Positions 49,603 to 57,855 are shown, counted from the first letter of the stretch. The stretch is DNA of 64,000 bases from JBGMEA01 sp041447245 (GCA_041447245.1 JBGMEA010000012.1:124001-188000), one strand, 5' to 3'. Numbers and translations: made by a program. The notes: generated from the sequence alone by a model not told the origin.

Positions 49603-50607
49603 TTAATTTGTGCTATTTTTCGTTTTAAAATCAAGCAAATCTTCGTAATCGCATTTTTTAATAGTCTGGAATTTGTTTATAATATCTTGAGAAATATTAT
49701 TTATTTCTGGAAATAGAAACCCTTCTGTTATACCTAAATTTGCTAAATCTGACTTGATTTTTTTCTTCGAACTAGATTTGATAATTATCTTTGCATAATC
49801 ATTTTGATTTATTTTACATAGCTCTTTTTTATAAACCAAGTTATTTACATAATCCTCTGTTCCTTCATTATCATAGTTTTCTTTTTTAAGAGTGCTAACA
49901 TAATTTTTAAAAATGAATTCTTTTCCTTCATGGTAAAGTTTATTGGGAAAAATTAAAAAACATCCCTGTTGTCTTATAATGCGTTCATTGTATTGTTCTG
50001 GAATGAAAAAAAATGGCTTAATTGTTTGCAATACAAAATCTTGGATAGTATCTTCATCATATTTATAAATCCAATATTGCTTATCATTTAGATATTTTTT
50101 ATAGGAATTAAAATTACATTCACCAGAAAGTAAATGCATGTAACTAATTTTAGTGTTCCCGCTATAATTGTCAAAAGAAATATAATCCATGTCGCTGATT
50201 GCATTAACAAGGGGATCGAAGGTATCTTTTATATATTTATAATTTATTGATGTAATATACACTGAGCCATCTATGTTAATGTTTTCATTACACGAAAAAT
50301 ATAATGCTACTAATGCATTTTTCGTAAAATCGAGCAATCTTGTTGGAATTCCATAATGTTGCATTGTTACAAGATTTTGAACAGGTAATGTGTTGTCTTT
50401 GAACAGCGTGGGTTTTTGTAATCGGATATCAACACTAATATTTTTTTCGTAGTCAACGAGTCTCTGCCTTTCTATTGATGAATTTAATTTCCATATTGAA
50501 TCGCTTTGTCCACGAAAAAATAGAGTATTATTATCTGGCGTCCTTTTTTTTATTTCCTCTATAACTTGAATAAATTCAGATACACTTTTAACATCATATT
50601 CATCCAT
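49603..50607 (-). CDS. FRG-domain protein
   Basis: This is a 334-residue protein with an N-terminal FRG domain, named for its Phe-Arg-Gly motif: TLFFRGQSDSIWKLNSSIER, then LVTMQHYGIPTRLLDFTKN and ALVALYFSC. FRG proteins are common on phages and genomic islands and are suspected to act in conflict between phages and hosts, but no biochemical function is established to my knowledge. Codon use is strikingly AT-rich (long runs of AAT/AAA/ATT), unlike the surrounding chromosome. AGGAG ten bases upstream supports start 50607 over 50628. Confidence 0.8.
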   Translation of the reverse strand: MDEYDVKSVSEFIQVIEEIKKRTPDNNTLFFRGQSDSIWKLNSSIERQRLVDYEKNISVDIRLQKPTLFKDNTLPVQNLVTMQHYGIPTRLLDFTKNALVALYFSCNENINIDGSVYITSINYKYIKDTFDPLVNAISDMDYISFDNYSGNTKISYMHLLSGECNFNSYKKYLNDKQYWIYKYDEDTIQDFVLQTIKPFFFIPEQYNERIIRQQGCFLIFPNKLYHEGKEFIFKNYVSTLKKENYDNEGTEDYVNNLVYKKELCKINQNDYAKIIIKSSSKKKIKSDLANLGITEGFLFPEINNISQDIINKFQTIKKCDYEDLLDFKTKNSTN

Positions 50608-50668
50608 GCTATTATTTCTCCTAATCATTGATGCTGACTATATTTTATCATATTAATGACTACTCATC

Positions 50669-50699
50669 AAAAAAAGACGGAGCACATCGCCCCGTCTTT
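50669..50699 (-). terminator. Terminator after the lysis genes
   Basis: On the minus strand an eight-base-pair stem (50699-50692 with 50680-50673) is followed by a T-run. It closes the phage-derived unit before the FRG gene. Confidence 0.75.
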
Positions 50700-50701
50700 C
50701 G

Positions 50702-50992
50702 TCATTTTTGTTCTATGCAGTCTATTCTCTTATGAGCCTGCTTTGCGGACTCCTCCACGGCGGTTACCCGAGAAGTGAGCGCAATGTATCGATCTTCCGA
50801 CTTCTCCTGCTTGCGCTTCAGATCATCAATCCCTGATTTGATATAACCGATATCAGAGAAGAGGGTGGCACTCTGCTTCCCCTCTTCTTTCGTTTCGGTG
50901 TCGCTCTGCCGCTTTGAATTGCGGAAGCCAAAATAGACTCCGCATATTCCGCCGATGATACTGATGATTGTCACGATTGATTCCCAATCCAT
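50702..50992 (-). CDS. Small phage membrane/coiled-coil protein (XhlA-like)
   Basis: This is a 96-residue protein with one N-terminal membrane segment (SIVTIISIIGGICGVYFGF) and a charged coiled coil (IDDLKRKQEKSEDRYIALTS, then VTAVEESAKQAHKRIDC). The layout is reversed relative to XhlA, so the match is by type only. It sits directly after the lysin, where phages keep lysis or membrane accessory genes. GAGGTGAT precedes the ATG. Confidence 0.6.
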   Translation of the reverse strand: MDWESIVTIISIIGGICGVYFGFRNSKRQSDTETKEEGKQSATLFSDIGYIKSGIDDLKRKQEKSEDRYIALTSRVTAVEESAKQAHKRIDCIEQK

Positions 50993-51000
50993 CCATCACC

Positions 51001-51795
51001 TCACGCCGCTCTCATGATATGATACTTCGAATCGGTCACATCTCCGACTTCCTGATAAGACTGCGCTTTGCAGTACAGAATCGAATCAACGCTCCACGTC
51101 GCTCTATCCGCTTCATTGTAAGTCGTTCCATCAGGAATGATAATCAAATCCATGTGCAGATGCGTTCCGTTGCTTGTCGAGCCCGTATTGCCCATGACCC
51201 CGATCTGCTGATGCATGCTGACGGTATCGCCGACAGAAACGCTGCGGGATAACATATGCTTGTATCGGATGAGATAAGTCATCCCTCCGAAATGGTATTC
51301 GATCACGACATAGTTTCCTACCGTGTCGCTCCACTTCGATATGATGACGGTGCCGCCGTCCGCGATGGCATAGATCGGCACATTCTGTCCGCCGTGCGCG
51401 GAGTTCCATGCGTAATCCGTTCCGAGATGAGACGGTGAAAATGGTGTTGAGATCGCGATATAATCTACCGGGAAGCAGAAGTTCGGCTGCAATGTTGTGT
51501 TGTAAATGCCGATAATATCGTTTTCTGCCACATATCCGCCGCTGACTTTGTACCAAACTGCGTTTCGGGTATCGACATCCGTAATGGTCACAACCGTTCC
51601 TTTGCTGTCATGGTACGTTTTCCCGTCATCGAAGGTGTCGGCAGCATTGCTTGCTTTATAGATTGCTTTGATCGTTACTACATCGCCGACATGATAGTTG
51701 TTGACCGCTTCTCCGCGGAAGTCGTTGCCCGCGACCCAGCCTTTGTCCGTCAAATACTGAACGTTTCTTCCCGGTCTGATTTCGAGAAGTTCCAC
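51001..51795 (-). CDS. M23-type phage endolysin; frame extends upstream without a start codon
   Basis: The C-terminal part is an M23 metallopeptidase: SPSHLGTDYAWNSAHGGQNV carries the HxxxD zinc pair and GSTSNGTHLHMDLIII the HxH pair. It would cut peptide bridges in the cell wall. An SH3-like region precedes it. GTG 51795 is only the first possible start codon: the same frame is open up to 52107 and encodes a clear linker rich in Ser, Thr and Glu, yet contains no ATG, GTG or TTG. The upstream part is therefore probably translated from the holin gene by a frame change or was so once. Confidence 0.75.
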   Translation of the reverse strand: MELLEIRPGRNVQYLTDKGWVAGNDFRGEAVNNYHVGDVVTIKAIYKASNAADTFDDGKTYHDSKGTVVTITDVDTRNAVWYKVSGGYVAENDIIGIYNTTLQPNFCFPVDYIAISTPFSPSHLGTDYAWNSAHGGQNVPIYAIADGGTVIISKWSDTVGNYVVIEYHFGGMTYLIRYKHMLSRSVSVGDTVSMHQQIGVMGNTGSTSNGTHLHMDLIIIPDGTTYNEADRATWSVDSILYCKAQSYQEVGDVTDSKYHIMRAA

Positions 51796-52061
51796 AACCG
51801 TTTTGTTATCTTCATATGCCTTTGTCTTCCCGTCCGGGATCGTTGCATCCCAGTTGTAATAAAGAGCAACGGTATTGTATTTCTTTCCGACTTGGTGCCC
51901 TTCAAGTTCCGATACTGTAACATTCGCGGGGTCAACCTGTGCTGCAGGAGCGGTTTCGGATGCGCTGTTATTTTGTGCTGTTTCGCTCGGCTCAGAAACG
52001 ACTGTCGGCTGCTCGGAATCTGTTGTTGCCTCAGACGATGATTCCGTTGTTTCGTCTGAGG

Positions 52062-52541
52062 TTACTGCTCCCCCGTCGTGGTTGTGGCGGAGGAAGTGTT
52101 TGAGGAATCAGATGTGTTTGTCTCAGATTCTTTTTTTATAGACTTAAATTCTTTCGCTGCAGCATCGATCTGATCCTGTGTAATCGCTGTGATTGTCGCT
52201 GATCCACTCACGTCTTCGTCTACCGAAAATCCCGTCTTAATTTTAGTAAGAACATCTTTCCCATACTTATAAAAAGCGCTTGCATAAACCAAAGCGAGCG
52301 CAACAATCGAAAATGACTGCGTGATATCTTCCGATATCGTAATGCCGAACATACCAAGTCCTGCTGTCATCAAAGGGAATACGGCGATGAGTAACATACC
52401 GCTGACATAATAGACAATTAGGCGCAGAATGCTGAAAAGTAACAGCTTCCAGTCTACGTCTTTTTTCTGTACCGTGGTGTTTTGGAAAAAGCCCCGCACA
52501 ATGTTTGCCAAGTAGACAAGTGCGAAGGCAAGAAATACCAT
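52062..52541 (-). CDS. Phage holin-like membrane protein, N-terminus in another frame
   Basis: This protein has about three membrane helices (VFLAFALVYLANIVRGFF, WKLLLFSILRLIVYYVSGML, SFSIVALALVYASAFY) and then a Ser/Thr-rich tail that ends at 52062. ATG 52541 lies inside the first helix and has no ribosome site. The frame is open up to 52613 and reads coding-like (NTVVYYAFAYTMVF), but the only well-placed start (ATG 52603 after AAGGAG) is in the neighbouring frame. A one-base shift at the five-A run near 52585 would join them. Confidence 0.6.
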   Translation of the reverse strand: MVFLAFALVYLANIVRGFFQNTTVQKKDVDWKLLLFSILRLIVYYVSGMLLIAVFPLMTAGLGMFGITISEDITQSFSIVALALVYASAFYKYGKDVLTKIKTGFSVDEDVSGSATITAITQDQIDAAAKEFKSIKKESETNTSDSSNTSSATTTTGEQ

Positions 52542-52628
52542 CGTATAGGCGAATGCGTAATATACGACTGTGTTTGAGATAGTTTTTGCATAATTTCGTT
52601 CATTGTTTTCTCCTTATATTTTTTACAA

Positions 52629-52652
52629 TAAAAAAGCACCGCGAAGGTGCTG
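52629..52652 (-). terminator. Terminator just upstream of the holin gene
   Basis: On the minus strand a six-base-pair stem with a five-base loop (52651-52635) is followed by a six-T run. It would separate the tail gene transcript from the lysis genes unless late antitermination occurs. Confidence 0.65.
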
Positions 52653-52691
52653 TTATGCCTGTACTAATGAATTATATTGCTCACTTGCAAA

Positions 52692-52817
52692 TTATCGTGC
52701 AAGTTGAAGTTCTTCATACTCCGATTCAGTTAATGACAACACGACGTCATGCCCTTTGCTTATCAAATATTCTTCTCGTCTTCTTCTGTCGATTTCAAAA
52801 GATGTCGAATCGATGAA
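52692..52817 (-). pseudogene. Fragment of a small phage gene without start codon
   Basis: The frame reads FIDSTSFEIDRRRREEYLIS, then KGHDVVLSLTESEYEELQLA, and ends with a stop at 52692. The composition looks coding, but upstream codons in this frame include stops, and no ATG is available. The neighbouring frame also shows a short coding-like piece. It lies where small tail-end genes are found in clostridial prophages and is probably a decayed copy. Confidence 0.35.
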
Positions 52818-52866
52818 TTACGCATAAAAATCGCCTGATCATTGCAGTATTCCCGCGTTCAGCTAG

Positions 52867-52929
52867 TCATGTTTCGAGTGGTGTGATATTATACAATTCA
52901 CACATTTCATTGCTTATACTATCCATCAT
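52867..52929 (-). CDS. Possible 20-residue phage ORF coupled to the tail gene
   Basis: The frame MMDSISNEMCELYNITPLET starts at an ATGATG that overlaps the tail-protein stop codon. Coupled very short genes are common after phage tail genes, but this could equally be chance. Only the overlap supports it. Confidence 0.3.
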   Translation of the reverse strand: MMDSISNEMCELYNITPLET

Positions 52930-53693
52930 TTCCATCTACCAATCGCAATATAACCGTAATTCCAAACCCATTGCTCGGTTGTCCCATTATCAAAACCAAA
53001 CGATATGGCGGTTGTCGATGTTTGGCACCCATTAAATCCGTTTGCCCCCCAATATGCGCCCGGCCATCCAGCCTGAATCGATGCGACGGGTTGACCTGAA
53101 AATGTTTGAGGGAAAGTCAATGACCATTCATTATGCCCCGCGGACATTGCATGATGCACTCCATTTTGGAAGCAAACCATGAGACCGTTAAACCATTTGC
53201 AGTAACTCCCGTTTGTGTTCGAGCCAATTTCCATAATCCCTGTCGGGGAGCCAACCGATACTAGGCGAAAGTAAGTCCCGTCAAATACAAAAGTTCCGAG
53301 CGAACCCGCGGGAAGCACATCCACTACAATCGCCGTAGTTCCGTGGTAGATCGCTTTTGCTCCTGTTCCATTGATATTAAGAGTTGCCGATGCGGGTACT
53401 GCGTAAGTAAACTGCACCGTTACCAATGCTCCTGTAACCAGTTCAAAACCACTAATTGCAACGGTTTTCGCCGTGGTTGCGGCGGCGGTATCGCAAACAC
53501 CGTACATATTTCCAATCAAACGGCCGCCCGATGCGTTAAAATAGCCTCCAAGAGCAGACAATGAACCATTCATTTCTATTGCAGATTCAGATGTCTTTGT
53601 CTTGAAATATGGTAAAGCAGAATGATTAAAATATCGTTCATGCTGGTCTACGGTATTTCGGTTCGAAAATTCCTTCATTTCTTTTGCTCTCAT
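52926..53693 (-). CDS. Phage tail fibre / receptor-binding protein (C-terminal part)
   Basis: The protein has the typical tail-fibre pattern VCDTAAATTAKTVAISGFEL, then VTGALVTVQFTYAVPASATL and GTFVFDGTYFRLVSVG, which repeats in fibre shafts. The last 100 residues form a glycine/tryptophan-rich tip (WSLTFPQTFSGQPVASIQAG, then WPGAYWGANGFNG) that probably binds a cell-surface sugar. No ribosome site precedes ATG 53693, and no other structural gene lies upstream, so the N-terminal virion-attachment part may be missing. It marks the right end of the prophage remnant. Confidence 0.75.
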   Translation of the reverse strand: MRAKEMKEFSNRNTVDQHERYFNHSALPYFKTKTSESAIEMNGSLSALGGYFNASGGRLIGNMYGVCDTAAATTAKTVAISGFELVTGALVTVQFTYAVPASATLNINGTGAKAIYHGTTAIVVDVLPAGSLGTFVFDGTYFRLVSVGSPTGIMEIGSNTNGSYCKWFNGLMVCFQNGVHHAMSAGHNEWSLTFPQTFSGQPVASIQAGWPGAYWGANGFNGCQTSTTAISFGFDNGTTEQWVWNYGYIAIGRWK

Positions 53694-53990
53694 TCTTAAT
53701 TTTTTAGAGTTTATTCGTCTGAATCATTTTTGTTTGTAGAATACCAGTTTATCGATGGACTTTCTATGACGCAAGAATTTAATCAACCTCAACAGTGATA
53801 AAGCAAAAGCGAAACAATATGACTGTATAGAATAAATGAAAAAAATGATTTTGTAATGCTAAATTCTTGTAACAAATGCAGCATATAATTGCCAAATCAA
53901 CATCAATTCAAATAGTTAAAGATGATGCTTCATGATGTTAATTGCATAAAGAAACCATGATGTCTCCATACTGTTCAGTGAAAGTTTTCT
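53694..53990. other. AT-rich non-coding stretch at the end of the prophage remnant
   Basis: I see no gene, integrase or clear attachment repeat here. The stretch separates the tail-fibre gene from the terminator of the methyl-transfer operon and may include the unrecognised phage-chromosome junction. Confidence 0.4.
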
Positions 53991-54037
53991 AAAAAAATAC
54001 GACCCCCGCAGCTGAATTCCGCTGCGGGGGTTCGTAT
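53991..54037 (-). terminator. Terminator of the methyl-transfer operon
   Basis: A long stem (53997-54012 with 54021-54037, GC-rich core of ten pairs) is followed on the minus strand by seven T. It lies 47 bases after the last methyltransferase gene. Confidence 0.85.
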
Positions 54038-54083
54038 GATTGACTATGGGTGGATTTTTTTGTGATTCTGTGCTATACTGAAC

Positions 54084-54887
54084 TTACTTTTTCACAAAAG
54101 CATTGCGAGCGGCAGTGGTATAATTTCTGCAGAATTTGTCTTTCCCCAACAGAAGCTCAGTGGCTTTGAGCGATTCGATGAGGGCGACATTGACAGGATT
54201 GACCACTGCCGAATCCATTCCTGCCGCAACTGCGAGCGTGAGGAATGTGCGGTTGACGAGCTCTCGGTTCGGCAGTCCGAAAGAAATGTTGCTCAGTCCT
54301 CCGGTAATATGGGTATTGGGATATTTTGCAAGAATCTGACGTATGGAATCAAACGCGATCAATCCGCCTTTTTGATTGGTGGCTACTGCCATGATCAGCG
54401 GATCGACATAGATCATACTGTCTTCGATTCCAAAACTGCGCGTTGCCGCAAAGATTTTATCCACATTCGTCATGCGTTCTTCTGCATCCTTCGGCATTCC
54501 CGACTGCGATTCGTCCATCGCCAATGCGATGACGGGGCAGTTTTTTTCTTTGATCATCGGCAGGAATGATTCGAGACGGTGCGGGTCGGCATTGATGGAA
54601 TTGATCAGGGGCGTCTGCTTGACGGCATGAATTGCCTCTTTGATTGTGGCAGGCGCGGAACTGTCGATGCAGATCGGTGTTTCCGTGACACTCTGCACGA
54701 TATCGAGCAGCCACATCATATCATCGAGTTCTCTGGTAGGCTCTGTGCCCGCGTTGACATCCAGATAATCGGCGCCGGCTTCCGCCTGTCTTAGCGCGAT
54801 CTTGATAATGAAGTCTTTATCCCGGGCAATGATCGCTTCCTGAATCTGTTTTCGGGTACCGTTAATCTGTTCTCCGATAAATATCAT
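54084..54887 (-). CDS. Methyltetrahydrofolate:corrinoid methyltransferase
   Basis: This is a dihydropteroate-synthase-fold methyltransferase (AcsE/MtgA/MtvA-like). The N-terminal MIFIGEQINGTRKQIQEAI and the block ADYLDVNAGTEPTRELDDMM mark the pterin-binding barrel; further markers are TPICIDSSAP, LINSINAD and THITGGLSNISFGLPNR, where Asn interacts with the pterin. It should move a methyl group between the corrinoid protein at 56.0 kb and tetrahydrofolate, linking methyl substrates to the Wood-Ljungdahl pathway. It is the last gene of the module. Confidence 0.88.
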   Translation of the reverse strand: MIFIGEQINGTRKQIQEAIIARDKDFIIKIALRQAEAGADYLDVNAGTEPTRELDDMMWLLDIVQSVTETPICIDSSAPATIKEAIHAVKQTPLINSINADPHRLESFLPMIKEKNCPVIALAMDESQSGMPKDAEERMTNVDKIFAATRSFGIEDSMIYVDPLIMAVATNQKGGLIAFDSIRQILAKYPNTHITGGLSNISFGLPNRELVNRTFLTLAVAAGMDSAVVNPVNVALIESLKATELLLGKDKFCRNYTTAARNAFVKK

Positions 54888-54901
54888 TTTTGCTGTTCCT
54901 T

Positions 54902-56032
54902 TTACTTGTAGTCTGAGGCTGCTTGAAACATTGCGACCATATTTTCAAATTTCGCATTTTGAGGTGCATCGCATCCGGCGGTAATGAATACCCCTTTGGG
55001 TCCGATGTCATCAAGCAATTTATTAACATAATCTTTCACATCCTGTTCACTGCCGGTTGCCAAAAGTGGAGCGGGCACATCGCCCATGAATGCCGCATGT
55101 TCGCCTAGTTTTTTACGGGCATTTGCTAGATTGGTCATGCCATCGGTGTTCAATACACATGATTTTGCCGGCATTTCTTTAAATCGTTCGATATCTCGAT
55201 CCCAATTTTGATCAAGATGGAAAATTGGAATCACATTGTGTTTTAGACAAGTCATTGCCGAATCATACATGTATGGCCACACAAAGTTGTCCCAAATTTT
55301 CGGAGAAACAAGTGCACTTGCGCCTCTCCAACCGCCAATCCAAGCACCCATATTTGCACCTAAAGCTAAAGTTGCTTCGAATTGCGATTTCAATTCAGGA
55401 TATATTGCATCAAGCGTGTCTTTTACTTTTTCAGGCAATTTGTAACAATCCATAAAAAACTGGCTCATTGAACGCGCTCCGCACAGCACTTCGAAAGGAG
55501 GGCTGAAAAGAGCGTTCGAGACAAGAACAGGGTAATTGTTTTGCATAATTATCTCTGCATGACGGGCACCGTTTTTTTGATTATAATCCACAAAAGACAT
55601 CAATTCATTCATGTCAATTACTTTAGGCAATATTTTTTGGCTTAATGCCGCATATCCTTTTTCGATTGCTAAATCATAGTCTGAGTCTTCCATAACTTTT
55701 TTTTCATCAACCTGCCATAATGAATCATCGGGCAGTTCGCGTCCCGGCATTTTGACTTTGGAAAGCCAAAGCGTTGTTAACAGCACATTGATGCCGCCTG
55801 CCCCAAACGAATTGATGCAATCAATCGGGACGATACTGTTGATTTCATTAATATATTTCAATGATGCTTCTAAGTAAATTTCAGGATCGGATGCAAAAGT
55901 TTTCATGGGAATACTCATGTGTTTAGCTGGCGTTGCTATTCCCATATATGTTGTTGTAACCCCCGAGTTTTCGAAAGCAATTGTTTTTTTGATTTTTTCA
56001 ACTCGTTCTAAATATAATTGACTTGGATTCAT
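54902..56032 (-). CDS. UroD-family corrinoid methyltransferase I
   Basis: This protein belongs to the uroporphyrinogen decarboxylase/MtaA/CmuA superfamily and has 376 residues. In corrinoid modules such proteins take a methyl group from a methylated or methoxylated substrate and pass it to cob(I)alamin. A zinc-type ligand pattern is suggested by VIPIFHLDQNWD and the late VFITAGCDAPQN (His and Cys). The gene overlaps the corrinoid gene by four bases. Codon use here is somewhat more AT-rich than in the flanking genes. The substrate is unknown: methoxyaromatics or methylamines are possible, while true heme synthesis is unlikely. Confidence 0.8.
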   Translation of the reverse strand: MNPSQLYLERVEKIKKTIAFENSGVTTTYMGIATPAKHMSIPMKTFASDPEIYLEASLKYINEINSIVPIDCINSFGAGGINVLLTTLWLSKVKMPGRELPDDSLWQVDEKKVMEDSDYDLAIEKGYAALSQKILPKVIDMNELMSFVDYNQKNGARHAEIIMQNNYPVLVSNALFSPPFEVLCGARSMSQFFMDCYKLPEKVKDTLDAIYPELKSQFEATLALGANMGAWIGGWRGASALVSPKIWDNFVWPYMYDSAMTCLKHNVIPIFHLDQNWDRDIERFKEMPAKSCVLNTDGMTNLANARKKLGEHAAFMGDVPAPLLATGSEQDVKDYVNKLLDDIGPKGVFITAGCDAPQNAKFENMVAMFQAASDYK

Positions 56033-56655
56033 TTCACATAAGCCTCCTTAGCAAGAGTTACTGCTGATTGTGCGTCCGTTCCACATGCATCCGCGCCAGA
56101 ATAACTAACGACAGTTTCATTGACTGGGCCTCCGCCGATGATGATTTTTACTTTGTCACGCAGACCCGCATCTTTCACTGCATCGACAGTGTGAAGAATG
56201 GAATCATAGCAGGATGCAAGCAGACAGGACAGTGCAATAACTTTCGCATCCGGATTGGCTTTCAGTGCATCCACAAAAGCGCTTGGCGCGGCATCGATCC
56301 CGACATCAATAACTTCGAATCCTCCGGCTTTCAGCATGGAATAAACGAGATCTTTCCCGATGTCATGCACATCGCCTTCGACCGTACCGAGAATGACTTT
56401 GCCGATGCTTTCCTGTTGTTTGCCTTCCATATATGGCGCCAACACTTCGCCGACTTCTTTGAACATGGCTCCCGACATCATCAGATCGGACACGAAATAT
56501 TCGCCCGCTCCGAATCGTTCGCCTACGGAAACCATGCCGTCCTGACATTCCTTCAGAATTTCTTCCGGTGAAATTCCGTCACTGAGCTGAGCTTTTACCT
56601 CCTTCATCAATTCATCTTCGTCCAGATTGGACAGCAGTTCGCTGATTTTCTGCAT
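56029..56655 (-). CDS. Corrinoid protein 1 (methyl carrier)
   Basis: This is a 208-residue cobalamin-binding methyl carrier. The N-terminal helical cap (KAQLSDGISPEEILKECQDG, VGERFGAGEYFVSDLMMSG) is followed by the B12-binding Rossmann domain with EGDVHDIGKDLV, whose His is the lower cobalt ligand. GGGPVNETVVSYSGADACGT lines the nucleotide tail. Start 56655 has AGGAGG upstream; the frame open to 56859 overlaps the His-rich gene and is rejected. It is the likely partner of the two methyltransferases that follow. Confidence 0.92.
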   Translation of the reverse strand: MQKISELLSNLDEDELMKEVKAQLSDGISPEEILKECQDGMVSVGERFGAGEYFVSDLMMSGAMFKEVGEVLAPYMEGKQQESIGKVILGTVEGDVHDIGKDLVYSMLKAGGFEVIDVGIDAAPSAFVDALKANPDAKVIALSCLLASCYDSILHTVDAVKDAGLRDKVKIIIGGGPVNETVVSYSGADACGTDAQSAVTLAKEAYVK

Positions 56656-56677
56656 ATGTTTTTCCTCCTTTTGTATA

Positions 56678-57145
56678 TCAATCCCGTTCGGGATTAATTT
56701 CCGAATCGTCATCGTGGTGATGTCCGCCGCAGTGGTGCATGTGTCCTTCATGCACGTCTTCTTCCGTAAAATTGCCGACAAGAGAAAAAGCGTTTTCGGT
56801 TCTCGAAAGAGCAAACGACACAATTTCTTTGCTGCGAGATTTTGAGATATTATAGACAAGTAAATTCAGTGTAATATCTGCAGAGAGACTTCCTTTTGTA
56901 TTTCCGAATGAAGCTACTTCGACGGGCAGATCGCTGCGGACGGAATTCAGTTTGATGAAACAGGATTCATCCAATTCGGCAATCATTTTCATGTGCCCGA
57001 TCACGGCGCCCGTTTCTTTTGCCGTCAGTTCATTGACGATTGTCATAAAATAAAGCAGCGCGTTTTCCCATTTTTGCTGAGTGAATCCGTCTTCGGATGT
57101 CAGTTGAAGCATACAGGCGTAAGGTTCGAATAGATTTTGATACAT
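56678..57145 (-). CDS. Unrecognised protein with His-rich C-terminus
   Basis: I do not recognise a named family. The 155-residue protein is soluble, with an N-terminal helical part (WENALLYFMTIVNELTAKET) and a beta part. It ends in EGHMHHCGGHHHDDD, a dense metal-binding tail resembling those of CobW and nickel/cobalt chaperones. It follows a CobW-type GTPase by five bases and precedes a corrinoid protein. A role in holding or handing over cobalt, zinc or nickel for the methyl-transfer system is a reasonable guess. Confidence 0.65.
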   Translation of the reverse strand: MYQNLFEPYACMLQLTSEDGFTQQKWENALLYFMTIVNELTAKETGAVIGHMKMIAELDESCFIKLNSVRSDLPVEVASFGNTKGSLSADITLNLLVYNISKSRSKEIVSFALSRTENAFSLVGNFTEEDVHEGHMHHCGGHHHDDDSEINPERD

Positions 57146-57149
57146 TGTG

Positions 57150-57761
57150 TCAGTTCCCCTTTATAAAACATTCAACCGATTTGAAATATTCAGCCGGAAT
57201 TGCTTCACTCATGGAAATCTCCAGTATTTCGGCAGTTCGGTTGTATTTTCGTGCGGTTTGTCTGCTCATTGTTAGCTCGGATTCCGATGCCAAATCAATT
57301 TTATTGATCAGAATCATATCCGCAAAGGGAAGGGAAGATGCCAGAAGCGGTTCCAATATTTCTGTCAGCATCCCGATTCGCAGCGCATCCAGAATAAAAT
57401 AATTCATCATATCATTTTCGGCATATCCTGCATGCGTCAGGCAATGATATACGGCAGAGGGATCGGCCGCCCCTGACGGTTCGGTCAGAATCACGTCAAC
57501 AGGATATTCTTCCAGCCGATGCAGCGTTTCTTCCATTGTGCTGCTGAGTGTGCAGCAGATGCAGCCGCCGAATAACTCCCAAACATCATAACCGAGCTTT
57601 TTCATCTGCAGATTATCTACTCCGATTTCGCCGGCTTCATTCACGATGATGGCGCATTTGATACCGTTTTCGGAAAGATATTTCGCGGTGGAAAGCAGCA
57701 GCGTCGTTTTCCCGGAGCCCAGAAATCCGGTAAACAGAATCATAGGTGTCTGTCTTTTCAT
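57150..57761 (-). CDS. CobW/COG0523-family metal-chaperone GTPase
   Basis: This is a G3E-family GTPase. The P-loop is FTGFLGSGKTTLLL near residue 8, the CxCC metal motif is GGCICCTLSSTME, the Walker B region is VILTEPSGAADPS and the base-specific motif is ILINKIDLA. At 203 residues it has only the GTPase domain and lacks the usual C-terminal CobW domain; the His-rich partner gene may replace it. The start at 57761 has GGAG upstream. Placement inside a corrinoid operon suggests cobalt delivery, or activation of the corrinoid or methyltransferase. Confidence 0.85.
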   Translation of the reverse strand: MKRQTPMILFTGFLGSGKTTLLLSTAKYLSENGIKCAIIVNEAGEIGVDNLQMKKLGYDVWELFGGCICCTLSSTMEETLHRLEEYPVDVILTEPSGAADPSAVYHCLTHAGYAENDMMNYFILDALRIGMLTEILEPLLASSLPFADMILINKIDLASESELTMSRQTARKYNRTAEILEISMSEAIPAEYFKSVECFIKGN

Positions 57762-57776
57762 GAACATCTCCATTCA

Positions 57777-57795
57777 ATATATACATGTACGTATA
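57777..57795. promoter_or_regulatory. Candidate GntR operator 1
   Basis: The plus strand reads ATATATACATGTACGTAT from 57777. It matches the site at 59254-59271 in 16 of 18 positions. It lies just downstream of the expected transcript start of the CobW unit, a good place for a repressor. Confidence 0.55.
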
Positions 57796-57807
57796 AGTTA
57801 TATCTGA

Positions 57808-57836
57808 ATTATATGTCCGTTTCACAATATTGTCAA
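57808..57836 (-). promoter_or_regulatory. Consensus sigma-A promoter of the CobW-methyltransferase unit
   Basis: On the minus strand TTGACA (57836-57831), 17 bases and TATAAT (57813-57808) form a perfect sigma-A promoter. Candidate operator 1 lies about 13 bases downstream. Confidence 0.8.
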
Positions 57837-57855
57837 TCTGTTTGTATATTTTAAA

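Larger units (their letters stand above)
51001..52603 (-). pseudogene. Probable holin-lysin fusion broken by two single-base shifts
   Basis: If one base is added at each of two homopolymer runs, one frame runs from ATG 52603 to the lysin stop at 51001. The runs are five A on the minus strand (52587-52583) and five G (52074-52070). The join at the first gives MNEIMQKTISNTVVYYAFAY; the join at the second makes one continuous Ser/Thr/Glu linker (SSATTTTG then GAVTSDETTESSS). The change could be decay, a sequencing error or ribosomal frameshifting. I cannot decide between these without other data. Confidence 0.6.
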
